DNA of 39,248 nucleotides, taken from NCBI GenBank assembly GCA_001462235.1, contig LIUI01000092.1, positions 1 through 39,248 of the forward strand, read 5' to 3'. Below are positions 8,302 through 20,638 of this stretch, in pieces; position 1 is the stretch's first letter, and each line of letters starts with the position of its first letter. This stretch comes from Fibrobacteria bacterium GUT307. GTDB lineage: Bacteria > Fibrobacterota > Fibrobacteria > Fibrobacterales > Fibrobacteraceae. A model generated the notes under the pieces. The model saw nothing but the letters and a program-made list of their open reading frames with translations, made no database searches and was not told the origin of the DNA. The position numbers were made by a program, and so were the translations under genes.

Positions 8302-8986
8302 CGCAACGGACAGAAAAGCCGAGCAGTTTGCGGTAATAGTTGCTCTCGCCAAAATCATTATTGTTGGAATACATATAGCGATAGTAAGCCTCGGTACTGC
8401 TGCATTCGGAAGATGTCCACCAATTACCGCTCTCGCCTAAAAGGCGGAACTTGCCGTTTGGGAAACGCCTGCCGCCCGGCAAAGCAGAAAAACCGTAATT
8501 ATCCGTGCCGCTTTTGTCTTTATCCCAACCATTCCTAGATTTCAATTTTTTGCCAGCTATGTTGCTGCCAACAGCTTGAATCATATCGTTCCATTCGCTT
8601 TTGCTTGGCAAATGCCAACCGCTTGGGCAAGCTACCCTTGCGGTATTCCAATCGTATAAGCGTCCGTATTTTTTGCAATTAAATTCATCGTTATCATAGC
8701 ACCAAGAATTGCCTACCCTATAATCTAAATTTTCTGCCATCCAAATTAGAGAACCTATAACAACGGATTTATATGTTTTGCCATCGCGTGTATCGGTAAA
8801 TGCTTCATATTTAATAGCTACCGGGTGGGAAGAACTTTCATCATCAATTGTTTTGGCTCCGGGTTTGGATATATTATTCAAAATCACAACCATGGCAACA
8901 AATGCCAAAATCAAGGAAAAAACAATAACTTCAATAGCTAAAATACTGTTTTTTTCATTTTCTCTTGGTGTATCTTTATCCGCCAT
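8270..8986 (-). CDS. FISUMP-domain protein with N-terminal TM helix
   Basis: 'DGKTYKSVVIGSLIWMAENLDYRVGNSWCYDN...CKKYGRLYDWNTARVACPSGWHLPSKSEWNDM...GFSALPGGRR...GNWWTSSE...GFSVRCVKN'. Confidence 0.93.
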   Translation of the reverse strand: MADKDTPRENEKNSILAIEVIVFSLILAFVAMVVILNNISKPGAKTIDDESSSHPVAIKYEAFTDTRDGKTYKSVVIGSLIWMAENLDYRVGNSWCYDNDEFNCKKYGRLYDWNTARVACPSGWHLPSKSEWNDMIQAVGSNIAGKKLKSRNGWDKDKSGTDNYGFSALPGGRRFPNGKFRLLGESGNWWTSSECSSTEAYYRYMYSNNNDFGESNYYRKLLGFSVRCVKNEFPAGIR

Positions 8987-10787
8987 TCATACGCTCCTTA
9001 GTTAAAAGCGCAATACCTATGGCTCCCATTTCGCCGGGACGCTCCGGACGAATAGGCTTTAACCCCGTGTGTTGCTCAAAAGCACGCAAAACCGCATCGT
9101 TTTTGAAAGTGCCCCCCTGCACCACTACCTTTTTACCCAGAGAATCCAAATTACGCAAACGTATAACCTTTGTAAAGACGTTGTCTATAATAGAGCGGCA
9201 AATTCCGGCTACTATGTCTTCTGGCTTTTTGCCGTCTCTTTGCTCCGTTATTATGGAGCTGTTCATAAATACCGTGCAACGGCTTCCCAGTTTTGAGGGA
9301 TTTTTAGAGCTAAACGCCATTCCTGCAATTTGCTCCATCCTAATGCCAAGGCTGCGAGAATAAGTTTCTATAAAAGAACCGCAGCCGCTTGAACACGCTT
9401 CATTCAAAATTATGCCTGTGACTACCCCACCCGCCACAGATATGGCTTTCATGTCTTGGCCACCTATGTCTAAAATAAAACTCACATCCGGGCATATTTT
9501 TTTTGCAGCCCTTGCATGAGCAACCGTCTCTACAGTGTGATAATCTGCATGGAGGGCACGGTAAAACAAAAGTTCTCCATAACCCGTTGTTCCAACGCCT
9601 AAAATTTCAAGTTTTGCGCCAGCTTCTTTATAGCGTTCGTTCAGTTGAATAAGAGCGCTTTTCAGCACAACAAGAGGGTCTCCTTGGTTGCCGGAATAAA
9701 AACTGTCTATAACCTCTTCTGCTTCGTTTAGCAACACGAATTTTGTGGTTGTGCTGCCGGCATCTATGCCCAAGTATGCCCGCACGGTTTCGCCTTTTTT
9801 TGGTGAGGGATAATTCCCGTCAAAAAGCGGATGTCTGTGCGTAAATTCGTTTTTTTCCTTTTCATTCTTAAAGAAAGGCGGTGCTTCTTCAATTTCGCTA
9901 TTTGTTCTGCCCTCGGAAAAGTGCTCCAAGGCATTCAAACTTTTTTCCTTGCTATAATTGCATTTTTTACCCTTGTGTATTGCAGAAGCAGAAAGTGCCG
10001 CACCCCAAGCAACTAAAGTCTCGGAGTGTTGCGGAACCAAAACCTGCGAACTCAAGATTCCCAAACGCTGCTGAAATACCCCCACAAGCGATGGATTAAA
10101 AGTTAAGGGACCACCTTCAAAAAGCACAGGCGGTTTAATTTCCATTCCCTGCGCAAGGCCGCCTATGGTCTGTTTTGCAATGGCATGAAAGCTGGAAAGC
10201 GCAATATCTTCTTTGGCAACACCCTGATTCAAAAGAGGCTGAATATCGGTTTTTGCAAAAACCCCGCACCTTCCGGAAATTTCATATACCTTCTCGCCTC
10301 TAGATGCAAAACTTTCAAACTCTTCCGTTTTTATCCGCAAAAGTTCTGCTACTTGGTCTATAAAAGCCCCTGTGCCACCGGCACACACTCCGTTCATACG
10401 CATATCGCTTGCAAGGAGGTTTCCGGTTGTTTTATCTTTTTCAAAAAATATTACCTTTGCATCCTGCCCGCCTAGCTCTATTGCAACACGAGTTTCTGGA
10501 TACATTTCCCGCACAGCCAAAGCATTTGCAACAACTTCCTGAACAAAAAAAGAACCCGTTTTTTCTGCAAAGGGCTGCCCACCGGAACCGCAAAAAGAAA
10601 CTATAAAAGAACGATTTTCAAATAATTTATGTGCCTCGCTCAAAAGCTCGCGCACGGTTTTTGCCTGCATTGCATTATGCCTTTGATAGCGGCTATGCAA
10701 AAGCCCCTTTGTTTCCGGATCCACAACGGCAATTTTCACCGTAGTAGAACCAACATCAACGCCAACCCATAAATCATCCGGAGACAT
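8976..10787 (-). CDS. CoA-substrate-specific enzyme activase (BadF/BadG/BcrA/BcrD ATPase family), two tandem ATPase domains
   Basis: Two ASKHA domains: 'VGVDVGSTTVKIAVVD...MNGVCAGGTGAFIDQ' and 'YLGIDAGSTTTKFVLL...NEACSSGCGSFIETYS'. Confidence 0.93.
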   Translation of the reverse strand: MSPDDLWVGVDVGSTTVKIAVVDPETKGLLHSRYQRHNAMQAKTVRELLSEAHKLFENRSFIVSFCGSGGQPFAEKTGSFFVQEVVANALAVREMYPETRVAIELGGQDAKVIFFEKDKTTGNLLASDMRMNGVCAGGTGAFIDQVAELLRIKTEEFESFASRGEKVYEISGRCGVFAKTDIQPLLNQGVAKEDIALSSFHAIAKQTIGGLAQGMEIKPPVLFEGGPLTFNPSLVGVFQQRLGILSSQVLVPQHSETLVAWGAALSASAIHKGKKCNYSKEKSLNALEHFSEGRTNSEIEEAPPFFKNEKEKNEFTHRHPLFDGNYPSPKKGETVRAYLGIDAGSTTTKFVLLNEAEEVIDSFYSGNQGDPLVVLKSALIQLNERYKEAGAKLEILGVGTTGYGELLFYRALHADYHTVETVAHARAAKKICPDVSFILDIGGQDMKAISVAGGVVTGIILNEACSSGCGSFIETYSRSLGIRMEQIAGMAFSSKNPSKLGSRCTVFMNSSIITEQRDGKKPEDIVAGICRSIIDNVFTKVIRLRNLDSLGKKVVVQGGTFKNDAVLRAFEQHTGLKPIRPERPGEMGAIGIALLTKERMNGG

Positions 10788-11787
10788 GCTTTCTCCAAAC
10801 AGATTTTTTCTCTAAAAATAAATCGAAAAGAACTACTGCCATAATTGAAAAAAACACCGCCGCCACGCCACCTGCCAAAATTATCAGCTTTCTTTTTGGT
10901 TTTGATTTTTGAATGGGCTTCATAGGTTTGTCTATAATATCCAAAACGGGCATATCTCGTGCCTCTTCAATTTTTGCAATTTCATATTGTTTTTGCAACT
11001 GAATCATAATTTCCTGGTTCATCAAAACTTCTCTTTGCAGCCTTGCATCTTCCAGTTCTTCTGCAGGGTCTATGCGAAGCCTATTTCTTTGCCGGAATCT
11101 GCGAAGGTTTTCTTCTGCTTCTTTCAGGTTTTCTTTTATCTCTGCAAGTCTTTCTTCTGCGAATTTGCGGTTTCCCGATGCTTTGAAGTGCATTTTATTT
11201 ATTAGAATATCATTCAACTGCTTGAATATAAAATTATTGACATCAAAAGAAACCTGAGGATCTTCAAATTCTGTGGTAAGCGTTATTACACCGCTTTTTT
11301 TGTCTTGGGTAAAAACTATGTATTTCTTTTTTTTAAGTAAGTCAAGCATATCGTATTCCAAGTTTATTTGCCAATCATCTTTTGTAGTATCTGGTTTTAT
11401 TTTCCAAAGGGTTTGCAAATCAACTGGGGTCAAAGTATCTGGCAGAGCTTTGGAAATCTTCCATTTTTCTGCTAAAACAGATTGCAGCATATTGTTTGAT
11501 AAAATTATATCGCTCAAATATGCAGATGGGTCATCGCCTTTTGAGGTAGAAACTCCAGCAAGGGCTGCAAGAGCACTTAAACCACTGGCTTGCGAGCCAC
11601 CTGATGCCTGATAAATTATTTTTGCGTTTGTTTGGTAAAAAGGAGTGGAGAGCAATGCCAAGGCAAAAGCCATACCAACCACTAAGATAAACAGCACAAT
11701 AGCTAGAACCTTGTGTTTCAAGGTTCGTTTTATTATTGAAGATGCCAGTTCTAGTAGGTCAATATCGTCTTCGGTCTCTGCTTGCAT
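10774..11787 (-). CDS. Wzz/chain-length determinant-type polysaccharide protein
   Basis: N- and C-terminal TM helices flanking a coiled coil; 'EDDIDLLELASSIIKRTLKHKVLAIVLFILVVGMAFALALLSTPFYQTNAKI'. Confidence 0.85.
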   Translation of the reverse strand: MQAETEDDIDLLELASSIIKRTLKHKVLAIVLFILVVGMAFALALLSTPFYQTNAKIIYQASGGSQASGLSALAALAGVSTSKGDDPSAYLSDIILSNNMLQSVLAEKWKISKALPDTLTPVDLQTLWKIKPDTTKDDWQINLEYDMLDLLKKKKYIVFTQDKKSGVITLTTEFEDPQVSFDVNNFIFKQLNDILINKMHFKASGNRKFAEERLAEIKENLKEAEENLRRFRQRNRLRIDPAEELEDARLQREVLMNQEIMIQLQKQYEIAKIEEARDMPVLDIIDKPMKPIQKSKPKRKLIILAGGVAAVFFSIMAVVLFDLFLEKKSVWRKHVSG

Positions 11788-11799
11788 ACTGTAAATATA
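11788..11799 (-). promoter_or_regulatory. -10-like TATATT, 6 nt from ATG (leaderless candidate)
   Basis: Minus strand: TTAC TATATT TACAGT ATG. Confidence 0.55.
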
Positions 11800-11805
11800 G
11801 TAACC

Positions 11806-13566
11806 CTACACCTTAAACCTGCTTACCGTGCTTCTCAAATCGCCCGCGATTTTGCTCAAATCTGAGGCAGATTGATTCACCTGTGAAGCTCCTTGTGCAG
11901 AATTCTTTGCAACGGAACTCATACTTACAACGTTTTGGCTTACATTGGACGCACCCTTTGCCGCTTCTCCGGCATTCCTTGACACATCATTTGCACCTTT
12001 AGCAACCTCGCCAATGGCACTAGCAACCCTTTTGGATCCTGTATTCGCTTGAGATACATTGTTAGCTATCTCGTTAGCGGCTTTTGTTTGCTGCTCAACG
12101 TGACCTGCTATAGCCTCTACGCTATGGTTTATTTTAACAATGATGTCGCTTACATCGTTAATAACATGAACCGCATCGCCTGTGCCCTTCTGAATGCCAT
12201 CTATGCGGCGGGCAATGTCGTCTGCGCTTTGGGCGCTCTGGTTTGCGAGTTCCTTGATTTCACCTGCTACAACAGCAAAGCCTTTGCCAGCCTCGCCGGC
12301 ACTGGCGGCTTCGATGGTTGCATTAAGAGCAAGCAGGTTGGTTTTGTCTGCTATCTTTTTTATCACATCGGTCACTTGGCCAATTTCTTTAGCCGCCGCA
12401 CCCAGCTTGTTCATAACGTTGGTTGCGTCACTTGATTTTTCAGTAGCCTCGCCTGCAACCTTGCGAGCCTCGCCTGCATTGGTGGCTATTTGGTTTATGC
12501 TTGCGCTCATTTCTTCTATGGCGGCAGCAACCGTATTCATATTTGTGCTCATTTGCTCTGCTGCGCCGGCAACCTCGTTTGCATTAGCAGATGCTTGTTC
12601 TGCACCGCTTGCCATTGCGTTTATGTTTACCGCCATTTGTTCTGCTGTGCTTGCCACGGTATTGCTTTGGCTTACGGTTTCTTCTGCTCCGCTAGCAAGG
12701 TCTCTGCTCACCGCAGAAAGTTCTTCGCTTGCGCCTGCCAAGGTCTCGGAATTTGAGCGAAGATTTTTCATAATCCCTTGCAGGTATTCAAAGAATCCAT
12801 CAAGGGCTTTTGCCATTACTCCCAATTCATCCTTTTGCGATAACTCGGAACGCACCGTCATATCGCCCTTTTCGCCTTTTGCCACAGCCTCAACTACCTT
12901 TTTAAGAGGGGTTGTTATGCTGAAGGTCATATAAACACCTGCTATAACAGAGAATATAAAGAGAATTACCAAAAGAACCACAGCTACGCTCTGGGCGCGG
13001 CTAACATAAGCAGTATTGCTATCGCTAAGTTCTTTGGCATATTTAATTTTGCCCGCAGCGAATACACTGCTGGCATCCTCAAAAGCATCGGAATATACTC
13101 TCAAATCCGCAAGTGTTTTTCCAAAGCTTGCCAAAAGCGTTTCTTTGTCGTTTATATTTTTTTTAACATACTCGGCATAGTTGTTGACTCCGGCTGCGTA
13201 TGCTTTCACATTTTCCCAAATGTCATTCAACTGAGCCATACTAGCGGGATTCATAATGGTTTTCCTTTGATGTTCCAGCAATACATCAATTGAATCTCTA
13301 TAAATTCTTGTTTGCGTGTTTAATTTATCCACCTCGGCTGCGTCTTTTGCAAGCGCCATATCTCTAACTTGGATACGTATTCTTTGCAAAACCTTGACCA
13401 AGTCTGCTAAATCACCTAGCGGATCTACAGCCTTCTCGTACATAATGGTGTCCTTTTCGTCCATTACGCCCAGAGTGTATGCCAAGTACGAGCCTACACT
13501 TACAGCTATTAATGCGATCAATATGTAACTGGCAATCAATTTGACGCCAACCTTGATGTTTTTCAT
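11806..13566 (-). CDS. Methyl-accepting chemotaxis protein
   Basis: Two TM helices, HAMP-like segment, hairpin '[50 protein letters not shown]'. Confidence 0.95.
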   Translation of the reverse strand: MKNIKVGVKLIASYILIALIAVSVGSYLAYTLGVMDEKDTIMYEKAVDPLGDLADLVKVLQRIRIQVRDMALAKDAAEVDKLNTQTRIYRDSIDVLLEHQRKTIMNPASMAQLNDIWENVKAYAAGVNNYAEYVKKNINDKETLLASFGKTLADLRVYSDAFEDASSVFAAGKIKYAKELSDSNTAYVSRAQSVAVVLLVILFIFSVIAGVYMTFSITTPLKKVVEAVAKGEKGDMTVRSELSQKDELGVMAKALDGFFEYLQGIMKNLRSNSETLAGASEELSAVSRDLASGAEETVSQSNTVASTAEQMAVNINAMASGAEQASANANEVAGAAEQMSTNMNTVAAAIEEMSASINQIATNAGEARKVAGEATEKSSDATNVMNKLGAAAKEIGQVTDVIKKIADKTNLLALNATIEAASAGEAGKGFAVVAGEIKELANQSAQSADDIARRIDGIQKGTGDAVHVINDVSDIIVKINHSVEAIAGHVEQQTKAANEIANNVSQANTGSKRVASAIGEVAKGANDVSRNAGEAAKGASNVSQNVVSMSSVAKNSAQGASQVNQSASDLSKIAGDLRSTVSRFKV

Positions 13567-13726
13567 AAATACCTCCGGTAATTAAGTTAATGTAGAATAT
13601 AGAAAAATGCCAAGTTAATGTTTGTGTATAGGGCTTTGGATGCAGGGTAGGGGAATTTAAAGATATATCGAATAATCATAGTGCTTTGGGCAAATTTTCT
13701 ATATTTACAGAAAGGAGATTTTATTT

Positions 13727-14389
13727 ATGTGTGGCAATACAAAGTGCGGAACAAGGAAAACAAGGAAAATTACCGTTAAAATGGAAATTTTGAAAGCCCT
13801 GGAAGACTTGATAAGTCTTTCTAAAATGCCTGTGGAAGCTAGGACTGCAGAAGTTTGCTTAGAAGCGGTAAGAGAAGAAGGCATGGAACTGGAATATGTT
13901 CCGGAAGCGCTCAAAACGCCGGAGCTTTGCCTGGAAGCTGTAAAGAATCTCGGTTATGCGCTCAAATATGTTCCGGAAGCGCTCAAAACGCCGGAGCTTT
14001 GCTGGAAAGCGCTAAAGAATGATGGCACTGCGCTTGAATTTGTTCCGGAAGCAATTAAAACGCCAAAACTTTGCATAGAGGCTGTAAAAAGCGATTACGA
14101 GTCCATTAAATTTGTCCCGGACTCTCTTAAAACGCCGGAGCTTTGCCTAGAAGCTGTAAGCAAAAACGGCGAAGCGCTCTACTATGTTCCGGACTCTCTC
14201 AAAACACCGGAACTCTGTTTAGAAGCAATAAAAAACGATGTCTATGGCAATGCGCTTGAATACGTCCCGGAATCTTTCAAAACGCCGGAACTTTGCCTAA
14301 AAGCGGTAAAGAACGATTACGATGCCTTTGATTGCGTCCCGGAACACATAAAGGCTCAAGTAAAGGCAGCTTTGGAAAGGCTAAAGTAA
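13727..14389 (+). CDS. DUF4116 repeat protein
   Basis: Repeated 24-aa units such as 'EALKTPELCLEAVKNLGYALKYVP'; GGAG RBS; TTTTCTATATT upstream. Confidence 0.88.
   Translation: MCGNTKCGTRKTRKITVKMEILKALEDLISLSKMPVEARTAEVCLEAVREEGMELEYVPEALKTPELCLEAVKNLGYALKYVPEALKTPELCWKALKNDGTALEFVPEAIKTPKLCIEAVKSDYESIKFVPDSLKTPELCLEAVSKNGEALYYVPDSLKTPELCLEAIKNDVYGNALEYVPESFKTPELCLKAVKNDYDAFDCVPEHIKAQVKAALERLK
13830..14365 (+). repeat. Intragenic tandem repeat, 72-bp (24-codon) period
   Basis: TATGTTCCGGAAGCGCTCAAAACGCCGGAGCTTTGC is identical at 13895-13930 and 13967-14002; diverged copies follow at about the same period. Outer limits approximate. Confidence 0.85.
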
Positions 14390-14409
14390 GAGCAGCTTGG
14401 AAACCAAAA

Positions 14410-14423
14410 GTTCCATTTTGAAC
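14410..14423. promoter_or_regulatory. Palindrome GTTCCATTTTGAAC, operator-like half of a pair
   Basis: Inverted repeat GTTC..GAAC, near-duplicate of 14444-14458. Confidence 0.4.
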
Positions 14424-14443
14424 GCTAAAACACTTATTTTTAT

Positions 14444-14458
14444 GTTTCATTTTGAAAC
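14444..14458. promoter_or_regulatory. Palindrome GTTTCATTTTGAAAC, operator-like half of a pair
   Basis: Perfect inverted repeat GTTTCA-TTT-TGAAAC upstream of grpE. Confidence 0.45.
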
Positions 14459-14469
14459 GTAGTACGCTC

Positions 14470-14505
14470 AAAACCGCATTTTTTGCTTAAAAATGCGGTT
14501 TTTTT
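14470..14505. terminator. Intrinsic terminator (possibly bidirectional)
   Basis: AAAACCGCATTTTT-TGCTT-AAAAATGCGGTTTT stem-loop followed by a T run. Confidence 0.8.
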
Positions 14506-14510
14506 CTAGG

Positions 14511-14534
14511 CATACCTTTTGCCGTAACAAAGGT

Positions 14535-14537
<3 letters not shown>
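14511..14537 (+). promoter_or_regulatory. Hairpin including the grpE start codon (RNA-thermometer candidate)
   Basis: CATACCTTT-TGCCGTAAC-AAAGGTATG; the 3' arm includes ATG 14535-14537. Confidence 0.5.
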
Positions 14538-17022
<2,485 letters not shown>

Positions 17023-17024
17023 AA

Positions 17025-18167
17025 ATGGCAGCAAAACGGGATTACTACGAAGTTCTCGGCGTTCCTAAAAACGCTTCCGCAGATGAAATTAAGCGGGCTT
17101 ATAAAAAACTTGCCATAAAATACCATCCGGATAAAAATCCGGGTGATAAAGAAGCGGAAGACAAGTTTAAGGAAGCGGCAGAGGCTTACGATGTGCTTTC
17201 TGATGAGAAAAAGAAAGCACAGTATGACCGTTTTGGGCACGAAGGTTTGAGTGCCGGCGGTTTTGGCGGTTTTAGTTCGGGCGGATTTTCGTTTGAAGAT
17301 ATATTCTCCCATTTTGGCGATATTTTCTCGGATATCGGTGGCTTTGGCGGCGGTTTTGGCGGCGGTGGCCGCCCTCGCAGCAGAGGGCCGGCTCCGGGCG
17401 AAGATTTGCAAATAGGCATTGCGCTTACCTTAAAGGAAATTGCCGAAGGAACGGTAAAAAAAGTTCGCATAAAGCGTTTTAAAGCATGCCCGGATTGCAA
17501 TGGCAAAGGTGGCAGCGGAACAAAAATTTGCGAGTCTTGCAACGGAAAAGGGCAAGTGCGCCGCAGAATGCAGAGCATTTTTGGCGAGATGGTAAATGTA
17601 GCTACCTGCCCGGACTGCGGCGGTTCTGGAGAAAGCATTAGCAATAAATGCAAAATTTGCTCAGGGCAAAAACGGGTTAAAACCGAAGACACCATAGAAG
17701 TTAAAATCCCAGCCGGAGTTGCGAGTGGAAATTACCTAAAACTCCGCGGCGAAGGCAATGCGAGTTCGCAAGGCGGCGCAGCAGGTTCGCTCATAGTTCA
17801 CATAGAAGAAAAGAACGATGAATTTTTTGTGCGAGACGGGCAAAATCTTTTTTGCAAAGTGTTTGTTCCCGTGTATCGCTTGGCACTTGGCGGTGAGCAA
17901 AGAGTTCCAACTTTATATGGCGAAGTCAAGGTAAAAATTTCCGCAGGCCTCCAACCCGGAACGCAATTAAGAGTTCGCGGCCAAGGCCTTCCCGGTTATA
18001 ACTCAGACTATAAAGGCGATCTTTTTGTAGAAGTTCAAGCCCACATTCCGGAAAATTTGTCCGGCAAAGAAAAATCCCTTTACGAAGAACTCCGTTCCCT
18101 TGGGCAAGACAGAGACGAAAAACGCGAACGTGGCTTACTTGACAGGATAAAAGAGTTTTTTAGTTAA
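17025..18167 (+). CDS. dnaJ: Chaperone protein DnaJ
   Basis: J-domain with HPD, Gly/Phe region, four CxxCxGxG-type zinc motifs. Confidence 0.98.
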   Translation: MAAKRDYYEVLGVPKNASADEIKRAYKKLAIKYHPDKNPGDKEAEDKFKEAAEAYDVLSDEKKKAQYDRFGHEGLSAGGFGGFSSGGFSFEDIFSHFGDIFSDIGGFGGGFGGGGRPRSRGPAPGEDLQIGIALTLKEIAEGTVKKVRIKRFKACPDCNGKGGSGTKICESCNGKGQVRRRMQSIFGEMVNVATCPDCGGSGESISNKCKICSGQKRVKTEDTIEVKIPAGVASGNYLKLRGEGNASSQGGAAGSLIVHIEEKNDEFFVRDGQNLFCKVFVPVYRLALGGEQRVPTLYGEVKVKISAGLQPGTQLRVRGQGLPGYNSDYKGDLFVEVQAHIPENLSGKEKSLYEELRSLGQDRDEKRERGLLDRIKEFFS

Positions 18168-18176
18168 TTTGGGGAT

Positions 18177-19232
18177 ATGATTCTTCTTTCCCTTGAACAA
18201 TGCAACTTTAGAAATCTCAAAGAATTTTCTTTGAAATTTTCTGACGGGATAACTATAATTAGCGGGCAAAATGGGTATGGAAAAAGCAATTTGCTCGAGG
18301 CAATCCATATTATTTGCCAAGGATTTTCTTTTAGAACAAAAAGTTTGCAAGAAGCTGTAAATTGGAATGCAGATAATTTTATTTTAAGAACAAAGAGCGC
18401 GGCAATTCAGGTGGATAATTCCGGAATAAAGGGTAAATTAGACGGCAAGGAATTTCGCAGAGCCAGTGCCTTGTTTGGTTCTGCACCCCTTGTTTTTATT
18501 TCACCGGAAGATATACTGCTTGCAAAGGGAACCCCCGAAAATAGGCGGAACTTTATAGATGAACTTTTGTGTTTTTGCAAAAAGGGCAATCTGGATTTGC
18601 TTCGCAGGTATCGCAGGATTTTGCAACAGAGAAATCGTTGGCTAAAAGATAACCTAGACGGCAATGCCGCCGGCGGGGAATATTTATTTGAAGCTTTGAC
18701 GGAGCAACTGGCTTCGCTTGCGGTTTTGATTTGGGAAGAGAGAAAGGAACTCTGCGAAATTTTAGAACCTCACATAAACAATTTTTATCAAGTTTTATGC
18801 AACAGAACAGAGGATATAAAATTTTCTTATACAAGGGCTTTGGGCAAAGAGGATTTTCTTAAAATTTTGGAAGAGAAATTCAATGCAGAAAGAGCAACGG
18901 GAACAACGCTGGCAGGGCCACACAGAGACGATATTGAACTCTCAATCCAAGGGCATTCCGTGCGGGATTTTGGCTCACAAGGGCAATGCCGTTCATTAGC
19001 CTTGGCTATGAAATTTGCTGCCGCAGAAATAATAGAAAATTATTCCAATGCAAAACCGATTTTGCTTTTAGATGATGTTTTTGCAGAACTTGACCCTTCA
19101 AGACGAGGAGCGGTTGCAAAAATAGTTAAACAAAAAGAATGCCAAACATTCGCGGCAACTCCTAGCGCAGAAGATTTGCCTTTTAGAGGGGATTGCATGT
19201 TAAATTTATCTGCACCCGGTCAATTTTTCTAG
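18177..19232 (+). CDS. recF: DNA replication and repair protein RecF
   Basis: 'NFRNLKEFSLKFSDGITIISGQNGYGKSNLLEAIHIICQGFSFRT', 'GPHRDDIELSIQG', 'LLLDDVFAELD'. Confidence 0.95.
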   Translation: MILLSLEQCNFRNLKEFSLKFSDGITIISGQNGYGKSNLLEAIHIICQGFSFRTKSLQEAVNWNADNFILRTKSAAIQVDNSGIKGKLDGKEFRRASALFGSAPLVFISPEDILLAKGTPENRRNFIDELLCFCKKGNLDLLRRYRRILQQRNRWLKDNLDGNAAGGEYLFEALTEQLASLAVLIWEERKELCEILEPHINNFYQVLCNRTEDIKFSYTRALGKEDFLKILEEKFNAERATGTTLAGPHRDDIELSIQGHSVRDFGSQGQCRSLALAMKFAAAEIIENYSNAKPILLLDDVFAELDPSRRGAVAKIVKQKECQTFAATPSAEDLPFRGDCMLNLSAPGQFF

Positions 19233-19241
19233 ATTCATTCA

Positions 19242-20606
19242 GTGAGAAAATTTATTGTTCTATTTTTATTCTGTACTCTTCCCTTGCAAGCAGAGTTTTT
19301 AATTTCCGATGGCGAAAGGTTTGCCAAACTTAATTTATTTTTAAAAGATTCTCTTCAAGTAGAAAAATTTAATAAAGATTCGGATTACAGAATTCAGAAT
19401 ACAGTGACTGTGGGGCTTTTTTTAAGCGGCTTGGCTATGCCAAACCTTTCTTTTGATGCTTTTGCAGAAGTTAATACAGACATCAAATCCGGTGTAATAT
19501 ACTCACCGCATAGCTACGAACCATACCTAGGCTACCCGTATGGTGAAATTGATAACGGACGCACTTGGGATTTTTTCAGGGCACGCACAGATTGGCAAGC
19601 AATGCCTTATTTCAAAATTTCCTGTGCTTATGATTATATATCTTTTGGCCCGGCAAGGCACAATAAATTAGCCCTTAGAGGCGGTGATTTTCATTGGCGT
19701 TCAATTCAAGACACTTCGGAGTATGCTTGGATAAAAAGACCTGTGCCAACTCCCTTTGTTGCTTTTGAACTGAATTTGGATTTTGTTTCTTATTCGCAAT
19801 ACACCGTGCAATTAAAAGACAAAAAAGATTATAGAAAGTATTTGCATGCTCACAGGCTTGGCTTTGAAATTTTGGATAATTTGAGTGTTGGACTTACAGA
19901 AACCATAGTTTATGGGGAAGAAAAAGAAGAACCCCGTTCAATGGAAATTATATATCTGATTCCGTTTGTGCCATATCTTTTTGCTCAGAGCTATGGCGGA
20001 GATAGGGAAAATACCGGGATGTCTGCGGATTTTTCTTGGAAATTATTTAATCGCTTTGAACTTTACGGGGAATTATTTATAGATGATTTGAACACAGTAA
20101 CCTCTTTTTTTGACGAATCTTGGTGGGGTAATAAATGGGCTGCTTCCATTGGAGTAGCTATAGATTCTGCAAAAATTGGCATATTCAACTGGGACTATAA
20201 TTTTGAATATACACGCATAGAACCTTGGGTTTATACCCACCACAAAGGCTCTGGTTATAATTATTCCCATTTTGGAAATTCCTTGGGTTCCGATTTAGGC
20301 CCAAATTCAAGGGAAATTTACAATCGTTTTGGTGTTTCATACAAAGATTTTTTGAAATTGGATTTATCGGTTTCTGCAGTTGCAAAAGACACAGCATTCG
20401 GCAGTCAAATGGGAGATATTCATAAACAAGAAGACCCAACGGATAAAAAATATTTAAACCCAAAAAGCACCTTGCATTACCAGGAATACGGTGCGGCAAT
20501 TTTATTCAAACCTTTTTCTGTTTGGAATATAGGTGTTAAGCAATATTTGATTTTCGGTGAGTATAAGGGAAACAGAACAGAAGTATTTAGTGGGGTGATG
20601 TTTTAA
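19242..20606 (+). CDS. Outer-membrane protein, capsule-assembly Wzi-like beta-barrel
   Basis: GTG start; signal peptide; 'AHRLGFEILDNLSVGLTETIVYG...YLIPFVPYLFAQSYGGDRENTGMSADFSWKLF' resembles Wzi-like proteins. Confidence 0.6.
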   Translation: MRKFIVLFLFCTLPLQAEFLISDGERFAKLNLFLKDSLQVEKFNKDSDYRIQNTVTVGLFLSGLAMPNLSFDAFAEVNTDIKSGVIYSPHSYEPYLGYPYGEIDNGRTWDFFRARTDWQAMPYFKISCAYDYISFGPARHNKLALRGGDFHWRSIQDTSEYAWIKRPVPTPFVAFELNLDFVSYSQYTVQLKDKKDYRKYLHAHRLGFEILDNLSVGLTETIVYGEEKEEPRSMEIIYLIPFVPYLFAQSYGGDRENTGMSADFSWKLFNRFELYGELFIDDLNTVTSFFDESWWGNKWAASIGVAIDSAKIGIFNWDYNFEYTRIEPWVYTHHKGSGYNYSHFGNSLGSDLGPNSREIYNRFGVSYKDFLKLDLSVSAVAKDTAFGSQMGDIHKQEDPTDKKYLNPKSTLHYQEYGAAILFKPFSVWNIGVKQYLIFGEYKGNRTEVFSGVMF

Positions 20607-20610
20607 AGTG

Positions 20611-20638
20611 GAGAGTTGAGAATTGAGAGTTGAGAATT
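20611..20638 (+). repeat. Two perfect tandem copies of GAGAGTTGAGAATT
   Basis: 20611-20624 and 20625-20638 are identical. Confidence 0.9.

Noticed and set aside
12194-12934. 246-aa plus-strand ORF opposite the MCP gene
   Set aside because: Antisense to a clear chemoreceptor; Ala/Ser-rich composition mirrors the MCP coiled coil codons; no RBS or family match.
13830-14365. Possible CRISPR-like regular repeat
   Set aside because: Period is 72 bp in frame with a DUF4116 repeat protein; units are coding and diverge gradually, with no unique spacers.
17186-17695. 169-aa minus-strand ORF in dnaJ
   Set aside because: Antisense shadow of DnaJ; Pro/Cys-rich because of the Gly-rich and zinc-finger codons on the sense strand.
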